Source: Deltaproteobacteria bacterium (GTDB taxonomy: Bacteria; Bdellovibrionota_B; Oligoflexia; Oligoflexales; Bog-1112). From it: a DNA stretch of 64,000 bases. The notes under the pieces are model-generated. The model searched no databases. It was not told the DNA's origin and saw only the letters and a program-made list of their open reading frames with translations. Positions 1-8,713 of the stretch are shown here, piece by piece. The stretch is taken from contig JACPKR010000020.1 of assembly GCA_016186945.1 (NCBI GenBank), forward strand, positions 1 to 64,000. The letters are read 5' to 3'. Positions within the stretch are counted from its first letter, which is position 1, and the number at the start of each line of letters is the position of its first letter. Position numbers and translations under genes: made by a program.

Positions 1-96
1 CTCACCATCTACCATCGAAGACAAGCCTGTTGCCGTGGTGGGGCCAAAACTGCTAATCAAATAATCAGTGTAAAGCTCAACATCCTGTTTTTTCAT
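1..96 (-). CDS. Transposase, N-terminal fragment cut by the window edge
   Basis: The minus strand encodes 32 residues from an ATG at 96 to the left edge, starting MKKQDVELYTDYLISSFG and continuing with TATGLSSMVDGE. I recall this kind of N-terminus from IS4/IS701-like transposases; this is recollection, not a search. The catalytic domain lies outside the window, so intactness cannot be judged. The end of the insertion sequence should lie a short way to the right, between about 97 and 190, but its inverted repeat cannot be recognised without the other end. Confidence 0.5.
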   Translation of the reverse strand, partial: MKKQDVELYTDYLISSFGPTTATGLSSMVDGE

Positions 97-200
97 CCCT
101 ATTGTTTAGCAGAAATATACGGAGTGCGTAACATCAGTTATTAACAAGACTTGCTAACAAGCTAATCCTCATTTTACCTATGTCAAGCAAGCCCCCTCCC

Positions 201-259
201 GTTTCTTGAAGGAACCAGCTGCGCAGTTTCCTCCAAACCACCTCCTTGCCACAAGTGGG
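201..259 (+). repeat. R1 repeat, partial copy (right half)
   Basis: It carries the R1 core hairpin region (AAGGAACCAGCTGCGCAG then TTTCCTCC) followed by the CCACCTCCTTGCC box and a decayed right end. It lies between the transposase fragment and the metalloprotease gene. The left half and the G-rich middle are missing. Confidence 0.8.
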
Positions 260-319
260 GAAATTAAAGATTTCCCGGTCATAAGCCGAAAAAAAGATTG
301 GGAAAAACCTAGGTAAAAG

Positions 320-1903
320 ATGATTATATCCCTTGTTAAAGAGAAAAGGTGGAAGCTCTTGGGGCTGGGAGTGTTTCTCGGTTCCCTGCTTGCTTGCGAA
401 CAGGCCGTCCCGGAACTTGTTGATAAACGGTCGGAATCTTCAGGAACAGACCTCATATGCGACACGCTCGCTACGACTTCCAGTTCGCTGCCCCTTCTTG
501 ATGCGAAGGTTCAATTTTTCAACGCTGCGAAAAGAAGGCTAACGGACCTTTACCCCAAACCAATCGAAATCATTGCCGATCTTTCGAGTTATGCTCAAAG
601 TCCCGGCGTACGCCACGGGTCTTTCGATTTTGCTATCGACCATGTCCCCCTCTGTCAGTTTTATGCAAGGGTGCATAGTTTACCTGATCGAACTTTGGTT
701 CGTGGGCATCTCCCCCAACGCTTGGACCTTTCAGACGTGCCCTTCCTTGAATGGGACGAAAACGATGCGGACGAGGCGCTTATCCTTTACGCTCTCGGGT
801 TAAAAGGACTCGCAAGCGATATCAAACGTGAGCGTTGCATTGCTTGGGATGGAGAGCGTTTATCCCCGGGGTGGAACCTGTCCTTTCGTGTGGACGAGTT
901 ACCTTTTTCCGGATTAGTTAGCCAAGGTAAGGTGCTTAACGCTGAGTCTCATTTCCTCCACGCTACGACTACCGCTAGCTCGACGATCTACAAAAAGCAA
1001 AGTGAGGATAGCACTGAGCTTGTCCTCACAACGATGAACATTTCCGATGTAAGTGGAGGCGGCTCACTATGCAGCGCACGGTTTAAAACACAGGTGCCTT
1101 CCAATTTTTCTCCTGCTTTTTCCCGTAACCATGTTTTTTCATATAGCCCCACCGACCCTCGTTTTAACGAAACCTCCATCTTTACCAATGCGTCAAATCA
1201 TGCAGACTGGTTCATGACCCTTGGCATACTCTCGGAATGGCCAGGCCCTCGCATCACTCTTTCTCTTGTCGACTCAAGGAGCAACAATTACGTAAACAAC
1301 AAAGCAGTCTATCTGCCGCAGAAAAGCTCCTCCACTTACCCCACAATTGAACTGGGGAACGGAGATGGAGTTGATTTGCAAAATCTTCATATCGACCCTG
1401 ATGTCGTTTCTCACGAGTTGGGACATCACATCGTCTACCGCACATTGAAATCCACATCTGGTGAATCGCTCGTACTTCATGAAGGCATTACCGACTTCTT
1501 CGTATTTGTGCGCACCAACAACACTTGTCTAGGCGAGCTTATTTGTCCTGCTTCGAGTAACCTTTGCGCGTCCACTGCGTGTCTCCGCAGCGCAAACAAC
1601 ACCTTAAAATTCGGCAGCCCCGATCTTCCTACCGAAGCTCACAAACAGTCGCAGGTGATTTCCGGAATGCTGTGGGACATCGGCAAGACAATCGGTGAGT
1701 CTGCAATGGCGAAAATAATGCTCAAGGCGATTGACTTCTTTGATCGCAGCGCGGGCTATGCCAACTTCATTACGTCTCTCATGAACGCGGATAAAGCGCT
1801 CAACAAAGGTGTGAACACGTGCACAATCGAGAGCGCAGCGGAAGACCGAGGTTTGGAAGATGTGCTTGAATCGAATTCCATAAGCTGCCAAGACTATCAA
1901 TAA
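320..1903 (+). CDS. Secreted zinc metalloprotease lipoprotein (gluzincin, thermolysin-like)
   Basis: A 527-residue protein with a lipoprotein signal: basic start, hydrophobic stretch, and lipobox LLAC with Cys26. The zinc motif HELGH is at residues 365-369, and LHEGITDFF puts a glutamate at 388, 18 residues after the second histidine. This HExxH...E(G/A)xxD pattern is that of gluzincins such as thermolysin and fungalysin. Residues 365 and 369 plus Glu388 should bind zinc and Glu366 should be catalytic. The N-terminal 300 residues are not recognisable and may be a prodomain. It probably sits in the outer membrane facing outward or in the periplasm and degrades protein. The ATG at 320 has an AGG-containing purine-rich stretch upstream. 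An R2 repeat begins at the stop codon. Confidence 0.75.
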   Translation: MIISLVKEKRWKLLGLGVFLGSLLACEQAVPELVDKRSESSGTDLICDTLATTSSSLPLLDAKVQFFNAAKRRLTDLYPKPIEIIADLSSYAQSPGVRHGSFDFAIDHVPLCQFYARVHSLPDRTLVRGHLPQRLDLSDVPFLEWDENDADEALILYALGLKGLASDIKRERCIAWDGERLSPGWNLSFRVDELPFSGLVSQGKVLNAESHFLHATTTASSTIYKKQSEDSTELVLTTMNISDVSGGGSLCSARFKTQVPSNFSPAFSRNHVFSYSPTDPRFNETSIFTNASNHADWFMTLGILSEWPGPRITLSLVDSRSNNYVNNKAVYLPQKSSSTYPTIELGNGDGVDLQNLHIDPDVVSHELGHHIVYRTLKSTSGESLVLHEGITDFFVFVRTNNTCLGELICPASSNLCASTACLRSANNTLKFGSPDLPTEAHKQSQVISGMLWDIGKTIGESAMAKIMLKAIDFFDRSAGYANFITSLMNADKALNKGVNTCTIESAAEDRGLEDVLESNSISCQDYQ

Positions 1904-2070
1904 TAGTATTTGGGAAAAATAATTTGTGGAGAGGACCTTTTTTGAAAAAAAGTTCCCCTCCACACCTCCCCCCAAAAAACTTTAAATACTGAAGTTTTTG
2001 AAAAGGGGGTTGGGGAAATAACTTTTTTCAAAAAGTTTGTCCCCAAATTGATTATCTTGAACACCATAGT
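1903..2070 (+). repeat. R2 repeat, full-length copy
   Basis: It starts at the stop codon of the metalloprotease gene and ends with CTTGAACACCATAG. Inside are the AAGTTCCCCTCCAC block, the CTTTAAATACTGAAG block and a T/A-rich palindromic stretch. The two ends are imperfect inverted repeats of about 25 bp. It is one of six R2 copies in this window, all in the same orientation. Confidence 0.85.
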
Positions 2071-2076
2071 TCATAC

Positions 2077-2130
2077 TTTGGGGGAGGCGACGCTTCACTC
2101 GCCCCCCCAACCCCCCCTCTCCCTTTTTTA
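2077..2130 (-). repeat. R1 repeat fragment (G-rich arm)
   Basis: The block CTTTGGGGGAGGCGACGC, a run of cytosines, and CCCTCTCCCTTTTTTA is the G-rich left arm of R1 in reverse orientation. It abuts the end of the R2 copy. The TAA stop of the following minus-strand gene lies at its right border (2128-2130). Confidence 0.7.
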
Positions 2131-2439
2131 GGTGGGTGTCTTACATTTTAGTTTTTTCCCGACTTTGAGATCGAATTGAGCAGGCCCGGGTCTGTCTACC
2201 GGTTTGTATTCAACTTTCACCTTAAGGGTGCATCCGTCCTGAGTTGTGATTTTATAGCTTTTACCATTTTTTTCGCTGGCTTTGATCTGGACGATAGCAC
2301 GCCCCGATGTGATGAGTTGTTGGACTTCACCATTTTCCAGCAATGCTGAGAGTTCCCTCTTGGACTGATACAGAGGTGGTAGTGCAGCTTGAGCGACAGA
2401 AGCTCCCAGAAAACATGCGGCCAATGCTAATTTTTTCAT
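2128..2439 (-). CDS. Small secreted protein of unknown function
   Basis: A 103-residue protein with a clear signal peptide (MKKLALAACFLGASVAQA, cleavage probably after residue 18). The mature part is basic and beta-strand-like, with two cysteines (TTQDGCTLKV and KLKCKTPT) that could form a disulfide. I recognise no family. The ATG at 2439 has GGGAG about 8 nt upstream. The stop codon lies at the border of an R1 fragment, so the last codon or two could have been changed by the repeat. Probably periplasmic. Confidence 0.65.
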   Translation of the reverse strand: MKKLALAACFLGASVAQAALPPLYQSKRELSALLENGEVQQLITSGRAIVQIKASEKNGKSYKITTQDGCTLKVKVEYKPVDRPGPAQFDLKVGKKLKCKTPT

Positions 2440-2501
2440 AAATCAAGCTCCCTTAGTTAATAGTTCCATTACCTTATACATAACCCACAAGAGGAGGTCA
2501 T

Positions 2502-3200
2502 TCAAAAATTCTGTAAAAAAGGGTTATGCCGTCTTTCTTGGTGAAGGAACGTGACGGGACCGTGTCCGGGGATGACTTGGGTCTCGTCGGGGAGCGTGAG
2601 GACTCGGTTCTTAATTGAGTTCATGATTTTACGAAAATCGCCACCCGGGAGGTCGGTGCGACCGATGGAGTTTGCAAACAAAGTATCCCCGCTAAATAAC
2701 ATCGGTGACGGGAACGCCTCGGTATAGAAACTGCATGAGCCTGGCGTATGGCCTGGGGTAAAGATGGCTTGGACGACCCTATGCAATCGCTTGTCATTCC
2801 AATCTTCATCTTTAACAGATAAGGAAAACTCTTCCTCATCTTCGATGTAGTGGTCAATTTCGTGAGGAGATGCTACAGAGGCACCAAAGAAAGCTGCCTG
2901 CTCGCGGAGAGCTTTGTATAGAAAAAGGTCGTCCTTATGCAGGTAGATCGGCGTTTTGAGTTGGTCGCGAATGGCGTCCGCCTGGCCGATATGGTCGAAG
3001 TGAGCATGAGTATGGAGAAGGACCTTAACCTGGACATTGAGCGAGTTGATCGTATTAAGGAAGGCGTTTGCATCATTCCCTGGGTCTATGGCGATCGCTT
3101 CGCGTGTATGTGGTGAATAGATGAGGGAGCAGTTACACCCTAAAGTTCCAATTGGGAAGCTAACAATTTTCAGGAGTTCCTTCATCAGGTTTCGTCCCAT
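2502..3200 (-). CDS. Metallo-beta-lactamase-fold hydrolase, glyoxalase II-like
   Basis: A 232-residue protein with the full MBL metal-binding set: HAHFDH at residues 65-70, the histidine in FTPGHTPGSC, the aspartate in FSGDTLFANSIGRTD, and the histidine in VIPGHGP. The length and the FANSIGRTDLPGGD signature are those of the short bacterial glyoxalase II-like group (YcbL type), which hydrolyses thioesters such as S-lactoylglutathione. The substrate here is not shown. It is cytoplasmic, with no signal peptide. The start may be the ATG at 3200 (GGGGGC upstream) or the ATG five codons later. Confidence 0.85.
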   Translation of the reverse strand: MGRNLMKELLKIVSFPIGTLGCNCSLIYSPHTREAIAIDPGNDANAFLNTINSLNVQVKVLLHTHAHFDHIGQADAIRDQLKTPIYLHKDDLFLYKALREQAAFFGASVASPHEIDHYIEDEEEFSLSVKDEDWNDKRLHRVVQAIFTPGHTPGSCSFYTEAFPSPMLFSGDTLFANSIGRTDLPGGDFRKIMNSIKNRVLTLPDETQVIPGHGPVTFLHQERRHNPFLQNF

Positions 3201-3228
3201 TCTTGCCCCCAGCTCTGGGTCTCTGCTA

Positions 3229-3270
3229 GAGTATTTGGGAAAAAGAAATTGATTATCTTAAACACTATGG
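3229..3270 (+). repeat. R2 repeat, internal-deletion remnant
   Basis: The left R2 end (AGTATTTGGGAAAAAGAA) is joined directly to the right end (ATTGATTATCTT then AAACACTAT); the middle of about 120 bp is missing. It lies just upstream of the oxidoreductase gene at 3295 and so contributes to its 5' untranslated or promoter region. Confidence 0.75.
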
Positions 3271-3294
3271 AGTGAAGAAAACAAGGAGAGATCT

Positions 3295-4971
3295 ATGAAC
3301 GTCGGGCAACGCTACAGCGAAGAAAAGGTATCTGGACAGCAATATGATGTAATTGTCGTAGGATCCGGCCTGGGAGGGCTAACCGTAGCTGCTCTTCTCG
3401 CTAAGAGCGGCAAGAAGGTGTGTGTATTGGAGCAACATTACACCGTCGGAGGGTTCTCGCAGACTTTCAGACGCAAGCGTTTCGAATGGGACGTCGGGCT
3501 TCATTACGTGGGGGAGGTCCAAGACAAGGACTCGGTTTTAGCAAGGCTGTTTGAGTACATCACCAACGGCGCCCTGAACTGGGAAAGCATGGGAGACGTC
3601 TACGACGAAGCGATCTATCCTGACGCGACATATTCCTTCAAGGCGGGAGAAGCAAACTTTGTAAACGAACTGGCGAAACATTTTCCCAAAGAAAAAGCAG
3701 CGCTGGAAAATTATGTCCGCCTCATACGGAAGGTGACGAAAAGCAGCGAGCCGCATTACGCACTCAAAGTGGCCCCGCGCTTTATCGATACCCTGCTTTC
3801 GCCACTTCTTTGCCGGTCCTTCCAAAAATACAGTTCAATTACCGTGAAAACAGCACTGGAGCAAGTGACCCCCAATAAAAAATTGCAGTCTGTGCTCGCG
3901 ACTCAATGGGGTGACTATGGACTTCCCCCGCAACGAGCCAGCTTCGTTATCCATGCTATGGTGGTCGCCCACTACCTAAACGGTGGCAACTACCCCGTCG
4001 GTGGTTCTGCGCAACTAGCCAACACGATTGTTCCCGTAATCAAGGAGGCAGGAGGAAATGTTTTTGTCCGCGCCCGTGTTGAAAAGATAATCGTTCGCAA
4101 GGGAAAAGCTGTGGGAGTCCAATTAAAACAAGGCGGTGAAATCACAGCCCCCATGATCATTAGCGACACAGGTTATGTCAATACGTATGGTGAGCTTCTT
4201 GCCGATCAAAGGCAGATGCCCGACTTGCGAAACATTTTCAAGACGCACCTGCAGGCAGTTCCCCCATCAATCTCACATCTCGCTTTATATATCGGTCTAA
4301 ACAAAAGCACAAAAGACCTGGGCCTGAAAAAAAGCAATCAATGGATCTTTCCCTCCTACGATCACGACGAAAATATGAGGCGTTTTCTGAAAGACCCAGA
4401 GGGTCCATTCCCGGCCGTCTATATTTCCTTTCCCTCTGCGAAAGACCCTTCTTGGGAATCTCGATATCCAGACCGCAGCGCTATCGAGGTCATCACACTA
4501 AGTACCTACGAAATGTTCAAAAAATGGGAGGGGACTCAGTGGTACGACAGAGGGGAAGACTACAATGCACTGAAGGAAACACTGGCACAGCGCCTGCTCA
4601 AGACAACGATGGACCACAATCCAAGCATGAGGGACTGCATAGAGACGTACGAAGTTTCGACCCCCCTCTCTACAAAGCACTTTTGCGGATATCAGCAAGG
4701 AGAAATCTACGGACTGGAGCATACTCCTTTTCGTTACCAGCAGAAATGGCTCCGTCCTCACACACCCCTTCGTAACCTATTCCTGACAGGTCAGGATGTA
4801 GCAAGCAACGGGATCGCAGGAGCGCTCGTTGGTGGGTTTCTAACAGCCTCGGCGATTATGAAACGAAATGTTGTCGGCACTGCCTTGAAAGCTACCAAGA
4901 GAGCGCCGACGGTTCCGCAAATTCAAAACAGTGATTTCAAAGCAGGGAATCTAACGCAGAAGGTCTATTAA
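3295..4971 (+). CDS. FAD-dependent oxidoreductase of the phytoene desaturase / retinol saturase family
   Basis: A 558-residue protein with an N-terminal dinucleotide fold (VIVVGSGLGGLTVAALLAKSG, glycines at 23, 25, 27 and 28) followed by VCVLEQHYTVGGFSQTF, as in CrtI, CrtISO and all-trans-retinol 13,14-reductase. The C-terminus has the FAD-closing motif LFLTGQDVASNGIAGALVGG. Family members reduce, desaturate or isomerise polyenes. No other carotenoid gene is visible, so a role in pigment synthesis is not supported by neighbours. GGAGA lies just upstream of the ATG. The 3' end overlaps the convergent gene at 4937 by 35 bp. Confidence 0.8.
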   Translation: MNVGQRYSEEKVSGQQYDVIVVGSGLGGLTVAALLAKSGKKVCVLEQHYTVGGFSQTFRRKRFEWDVGLHYVGEVQDKDSVLARLFEYITNGALNWESMGDVYDEAIYPDATYSFKAGEANFVNELAKHFPKEKAALENYVRLIRKVTKSSEPHYALKVAPRFIDTLLSPLLCRSFQKYSSITVKTALEQVTPNKKLQSVLATQWGDYGLPPQRASFVIHAMVVAHYLNGGNYPVGGSAQLANTIVPVIKEAGGNVFVRARVEKIIVRKGKAVGVQLKQGGEITAPMIISDTGYVNTYGELLADQRQMPDLRNIFKTHLQAVPPSISHLALYIGLNKSTKDLGLKKSNQWIFPSYDHDENMRRFLKDPEGPFPAVYISFPSAKDPSWESRYPDRSAIEVITLSTYEMFKKWEGTQWYDRGEDYNALKETLAQRLLKTTMDHNPSMRDCIETYEVSTPLSTKHFCGYQQGEIYGLEHTPFRYQQKWLRPHTPLRNLFLTGQDVASNGIAGALVGGFLTASAIMKRNVVGTALKATKRAPTVPQIQNSDFKAGNLTQKVY

Positions 4972-5587
4972 GTTCTGCGTTGACCGCACTTAGAATTTGA
5001 TCGAAGGGCTTGAAGCTAAAGTAAGTGTGAGTATCTTCCTCCAGGTTGATAACGTAACACACCTGCTGGGATTGATCCAGTTTCAAGATAATCTGAGCCG
5101 CGTTTCCCAAATACGCGGCGTCGATGTTCTGTTGAGCGGCTCGGGGAAGATTCCGACGAACAAACCATTCCCATTTCTGACTTTGTCCAGCCGTAACGTA
5201 CGTCTCGGCTTCCGCGAGGACCTTATTGATATAACGATTGTTCTTTACCTGAGTGAGCGGACTCGCAAGCTTATAACTCCCGTAGGCAAGACCTGCTCCC
5301 CCAAAAGCGATGCCAGCAGCATTCGCCCCAATAGCAACAATGCCGAGAGCGGTAGGTACGGTGCCAGGACTTGCAGCGCCCGCCGAAAGGATGGTGCCTG
5401 CGATGGCACCAAGTACCCCTATCGTGGCACCGAAAACTATCGCCACACCTCTCACAACATAAGTCCCTGCTTTACGCGTTTCCTTATCGAAGTAATATTC
5501 CCGACAAGACTTTGCATGAAGAGACCCCGATAAACAGAGAGCCAACAAGAGTCCCGAAGCCACCCACTTTCTTCCCATACAACGCAT
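4937..5587 (-). CDS. Exported glycine-rich membrane protein of unknown function
   Basis: About 216 residues. A signal peptide (WVASGLLLALCLSGSLHAKS) is followed by a cysteine-containing segment and a long Gly/Ala-rich hydrophobic hairpin (VVRGVAIVFGATIGVLGAIA, then further Gly/Ala-rich residues) that should form two membrane helices. A soluble C-terminal domain of about 110 residues follows. The ATG at 5587 is chosen because AAGGTGG lies six bases upstream; an ATG nine bases further in is possible. The reading frame stays open upstream into repeat R1, but that part is repeat, not protein. No family recognised. Confidence 0.6.
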   Translation of the reverse strand: MRCMGRKWVASGLLLALCLSGSLHAKSCREYYFDKETRKAGTYVVRGVAIVFGATIGVLGAIAGTILSAGAASPGTVPTALGIVAIGANAAGIAFGGAGLAYGSYKLASPLTQVKNNRYINKVLAEAETYVTAGQSQKWEWFVRRNLPRAAQQNIDAAYLGNAAQIILKLDQSQQVCYVINLEEDTHTYFSFKPFDQILSAVNAELNRPSALDSLL

Positions 5588-5643
5588 AACACACCACCTT
5601 TTCTGTCCCGAATCGTCAACGTATTCCGGCGTAAGCCACTTAA

Positions 5644-5783
5644 TTTCTTGGAGGAACCAGCTGCGCAGTTTCCTCCAAACCACCTCCTTGCCATACATTT
5701 GCAAAACACCTCCTTGCCATACATTTGCAAAACACCTCCCCTTGCCATACATTTGCAAAACACCTCCCCTTGCCATACATTTG
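5644..5783 (+). repeat. R1 repeat fragment with four tandem 26-28 bp units
   Basis: The right half of R1 runs from TTTCTTGGAGGAACC to the CCACCTCCTTGCC box. From there the box plus ATACATTTG is repeated: 5676-5701, 5702-5727, 5728-5755 and 5756-5783. The last two units carry a CC insertion. The TAG stop of the minus-strand GH1 gene (5784-5786) abuts the last unit, so the array forms the immediate 3' flank of that gene. Confidence 0.85.
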
Positions 5784-7154
5784 CTAGGGAAGGGAGAAGC
5801 CGTTGGCTGCAACGATCGAGCGGAATGTTTCGGCACTGCGTCGAGGACGGCGCGTCAATGTCGTACGGTCCGTTTCGCATAATCCAAAACAGGTCTTGTA
5901 CCCATCAAGCCATTCGAAGTTGTCAGCGAGTGTCCAGAAACAGTAGCCTACTACTGGATGCCCTTGCTCAATCATCCTCGAGACGTGCATCAGATGGTCT
6001 TTCAAGTACTGGGTTCGTCGATCATCGTCAGCAGTCTTGTCAGCGATTCCGTTCTCAGTTATGAACTGATGCTTAGCTGGAAAACGGCGGCTCGTTTCTT
6101 CGATCACCTGTGCGATACCTTCTGGGTAGATCTCCCATCCGTTATCCGCAACGGGGTTGGACCCTGGACCTTCGATATCTATGAAGGGAGGTTTAGCCAT
6201 ATACTGAACCACTGAGCGACGGTAATAATTAATGCCTATAAAATCCTGAGTGCCCTTCAATCCTGGTAGTTCTTTGTGAATGTTAACTTTGAATGGCACG
6301 CTGAGTTTCACTATCCCCGTCTCGGCTGCCATCAAGAAAGTCCAATTGCCGATCTCGGCAGTCTTTCGTGCTAAAGCGCTAGCAAGCGGGTCCAAGGGAT
6401 TCCAGGCTTGATAGATACGCAAGTGTTCGGCGATCCCAATTTGAACATCCTGTCCTGATTCCCGAGCCAAGCTTTGAAGGACGTGATACGCAGCAGCGTG
6501 ACCGGCAAGCATGTTTGTCAGTGGTTTTTCAAGATTTAGATTGCGTTTGAATCCAGGAGGAGTGAGACCGACACTATAACCGCCCATCAAAATTCCCATG
6601 GGTTCGTTAAAGGTGACCCAGAATCGAACCTTATTAGGCCCGATGCCTCGAAACACCATTTCTGTAAAGCGTTCGAATGCTTCAACAACACCGTCCCACT
6701 CCCATCCTCCTTTTTCAGAAATCCACTGGGGAAGGGTGTAATGAACGAGGGTAATCATTGGTTCAATGCCCTTCGCAAGCAAAAGATCAACTTCGTCACG
6801 ATAGTGCTGAATAACTTCCAAGTCATAATGGTTTTCCCGTGGCTCAATTTTCGCCCATTCAACAGAAAACCGATAAGTGTCCACACCCAGGTACTCTAGA
6901 AGTTTTGTATCTTCCTCGATGCGATTCCAATGATCGTTGGCAATTCCCGACTTGTCACCTTTATCAATGTGACCTGGCTGCTGTTCCCATTGCCACCAGT
7001 CGCTTTTATCGTTGCTCCCTTCGATCTGATGCGCGGCGGTTGCTATACACCAACGAAAGCCATGAGGAAAAGAAACGCGGCGAGCTTGTGCAAAGCAACG
7101 ATCAGCAAGCAGGAACAAGAAAACAGACCAAATGAGATAAGAGATCTTTCGCAT
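5784..7154 (-). CDS. Secreted glycoside hydrolase family 1 (beta-glucosidase-like)
   Basis: A 456-residue protein. A signal peptide (MRKISYLIWSVFLFLLADRC, cleaved near FAQA) precedes a full GH1 barrel. The acid/base glutamate is E184 in TFNEP and the nucleophile is E367 in ITENG. The N-terminal WCIATAAHQIEG and the C-terminal GYCFWTLADNFEWLDGY are also GH1 hallmarks. It should cleave beta-glucosides or related sugars in the periplasm or outside; most bacterial GH1 enzymes are cytoplasmic, so the signal peptide is unusual. The ATG at 7154 has GGAG seven bases upstream and is preferred over the longer frame. Its stop codon touches the R1 tandem array. Confidence 0.9.
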   Translation of the reverse strand: MRKISYLIWSVFLFLLADRCFAQARRVSFPHGFRWCIATAAHQIEGSNDKSDWWQWEQQPGHIDKGDKSGIANDHWNRIEEDTKLLEYLGVDTYRFSVEWAKIEPRENHYDLEVIQHYRDEVDLLLAKGIEPMITLVHYTLPQWISEKGGWEWDGVVEAFERFTEMVFRGIGPNKVRFWVTFNEPMGILMGGYSVGLTPPGFKRNLNLEKPLTNMLAGHAAAYHVLQSLARESGQDVQIGIAEHLRIYQAWNPLDPLASALARKTAEIGNWTFLMAAETGIVKLSVPFKVNIHKELPGLKGTQDFIGINYYRRSVVQYMAKPPFIDIEGPGSNPVADNGWEIYPEGIAQVIEETSRRFPAKHQFITENGIADKTADDDRRTQYLKDHLMHVSRMIEQGHPVVGYCFWTLADNFEWLDGYKTCFGLCETDRTTLTRRPRRSAETFRSIVAANGFSLP

Positions 7155-7282
7155 AGTGGTACTCCAAAACATTTTCTCCCCCAAACTCAGCACTCCCTTT
7201 TCGCCTGAGCTGGGTTTTTAGGCAAGAAAAAAATCACAGTAAATACAATTGATTATGATAAGATCGGTAGCGGGGGACTTCC

Positions 7283-8713
7283 GTGAATAAAAAATCAGCA
7301 AAAACGTTTGAAGCCGACGTTGTGGTTGTCGGAGGAGGGGTGACTGGCACTTATGCAGCGGAGCTTTTTGCAAAGGCTGGTTTCCAGTGCATCTTAGTCG
7401 ACAAGCAAGTACGGGGACGAACGGGAGCGCATTGGATCAATGGCGTGCCTCTCTTCATGTTGAAAGAAGCAGGGCTGGGGCGTCCCCCGGTCGACTGTCT
7501 CTATGGGGCGGGTGACCCTTTCATTCTTGTTCCCGACGATTCCACACCTGACGCTCGCATACGGGTGCAGTCGGACGAACTTTTTGACGTTGATATGCGG
7601 TGCTATGGTGAGTGGTTTCTCCGAAGGGCCGAGGAGGCGGGCGTCAAGCTTCATTTCAACACATCGGTCAAGCGTTTCGATCTTAACAAAGCAGGTGGTC
7701 CTAGGTCTGCGTCATGCACGACTGGAAAAGACAATGTCAAATACCATGCGAAACTGTTTGTCGACGCATCGGGACTTGCCGCTGTAGTGCGCAAGCATGT
7801 GCCCTTTTTGAAACGAAACTGCCCGGTGCCCCAGCCTTCGGAACTTTGTTCAGCCTCCTCCTACGTTTACTCCATCAAAGATAAAGCGGGTGCTCGTAAC
7901 TATATGAGACGGCACCATTTCAAAGCTGGGGAGATCCTTGCTTTCAGCGGTACACACGGGAACTTTTCCATATTTCGCATACAAATTGCAAAAGACCTCT
8001 CGCAAGTCGCTTTCCTAACGGGAACTTTAGCAGAGCGTCATTATCCCCATAGTCGGAAACTTCTCGACGCTTTTATCCAGGAACACAGGTGGGTGGGATC
8101 TGAATTGTTTGGCGGAAGTCGTCTGATTCCCATACGCCAACCTTATTCCCACCTCGTGCATCATGGTGTCGCTCTGCTGGGTGACGCGGCCTGTCAGAAC
8201 TATACGATCCACGGAAGCGGAATTGGAATCGGTCTCGTGGCGGCCAAGGAACTTGTCGATGCGGTTACAAAAGGCGCCAATGCAAGGACGCTCGGCACAC
8301 GAAGGAATCTTCTAAAATACGAACGCAATTTTCACAGAAAATGGACAGGTCATCTATGTTCTGCTGAGGCGATCAGACGCTTTGTAACGGGAATGCCAAA
8401 GGGCAAGATGGATGGCTTGCTCGCGTCAGGTGCCTTGTCGGAAGCTTTGATCGAGTCCGTTCTATCGCAGAAGAAGTTGAAACCGAAAGCGGCTGACATC
8501 GCCAAACACGTGAAAGCAATCAAGGCACATCCGAAGATTCTCTTTGACGTGGCTCCCTTATTGACAAGTTCTTTTCTAGCCGCCTTGACCCCCAAACTTC
8601 TTTCTCGCTTAGGTTGGCGTAATCACGACCCCCTAATGAAACGTATCCTGGGAGTCGCTGACAAACGCAAGCAGATCACTCAATCAGATCCGCAACAAAG
8701 TGACCAACCTTGA
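7283..8713 (+). CDS. FAD-dependent monooxygenase/reductase (geranylgeranyl reductase or halogenase-like)
   Basis: A 476-residue flavoprotein starting at GTG 7283 with GGGGGA upstream. The N-terminal Rossmann motif VVVVGGGVTGTYAAELFAKA (GGGVTG at 17-22) binds the ADP part of FAD. The second FAD motif, LLGDAACQNYTIHGSGIGIG, has the GD pair at 300-301. This layout is that of the FixC/geranylgeranyl reductase/flavin halogenase group. The halogenase lysine and WxWxIP motifs are not evident, so a reductase or hydroxylase is likelier. The substrate is unknown. It overlaps the convergent DUF3108 gene by 38 bp. Confidence 0.7.
   Translation: MNKKSAKTFEADVVVVGGGVTGTYAAELFAKAGFQCILVDKQVRGRTGAHWINGVPLFMLKEAGLGRPPVDCLYGAGDPFILVPDDSTPDARIRVQSDELFDVDMRCYGEWFLRRAEEAGVKLHFNTSVKRFDLNKAGGPRSASCTTGKDNVKYHAKLFVDASGLAAVVRKHVPFLKRNCPVPQPSELCSASSYVYSIKDKAGARNYMRRHHFKAGEILAFSGTHGNFSIFRIQIAKDLSQVAFLTGTLAERHYPHSRKLLDAFIQEHRWVGSELFGGSRLIPIRQPYSHLVHHGVALLGDAACQNYTIHGSGIGIGLVAAKELVDAVTKGANARTLGTRRNLLKYERNFHRKWTGHLCSAEAIRRFVTGMPKGKMDGLLASGALSEALIESVLSQKKLKPKAADIAKHVKAIKAHPKILFDVAPLLTSSFLAALTPKLLSRLGWRNHDPLMKRILGVADKRKQITQSDPQQSDQP

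Noticed and set aside
5676..5783. Tandem units as a CRISPR array
   Set aside because: Units are directly adjacent with no unique spacers, only four in number, and no cas genes are near.
5588..5836. N-terminal extension of the exported protein at 4937-5587
   Set aside because: The extra residues are translated R1 repeat and tandem units; a good Shine-Dalgarno and a signal peptide mark the start at 5587.
7235..7262. AATTGATTATGATAAGATC as a further R2 right end
   Set aside because: Only about 11 bases match and no other part of R2 is present; chance similarity in A/T-rich DNA is likely.
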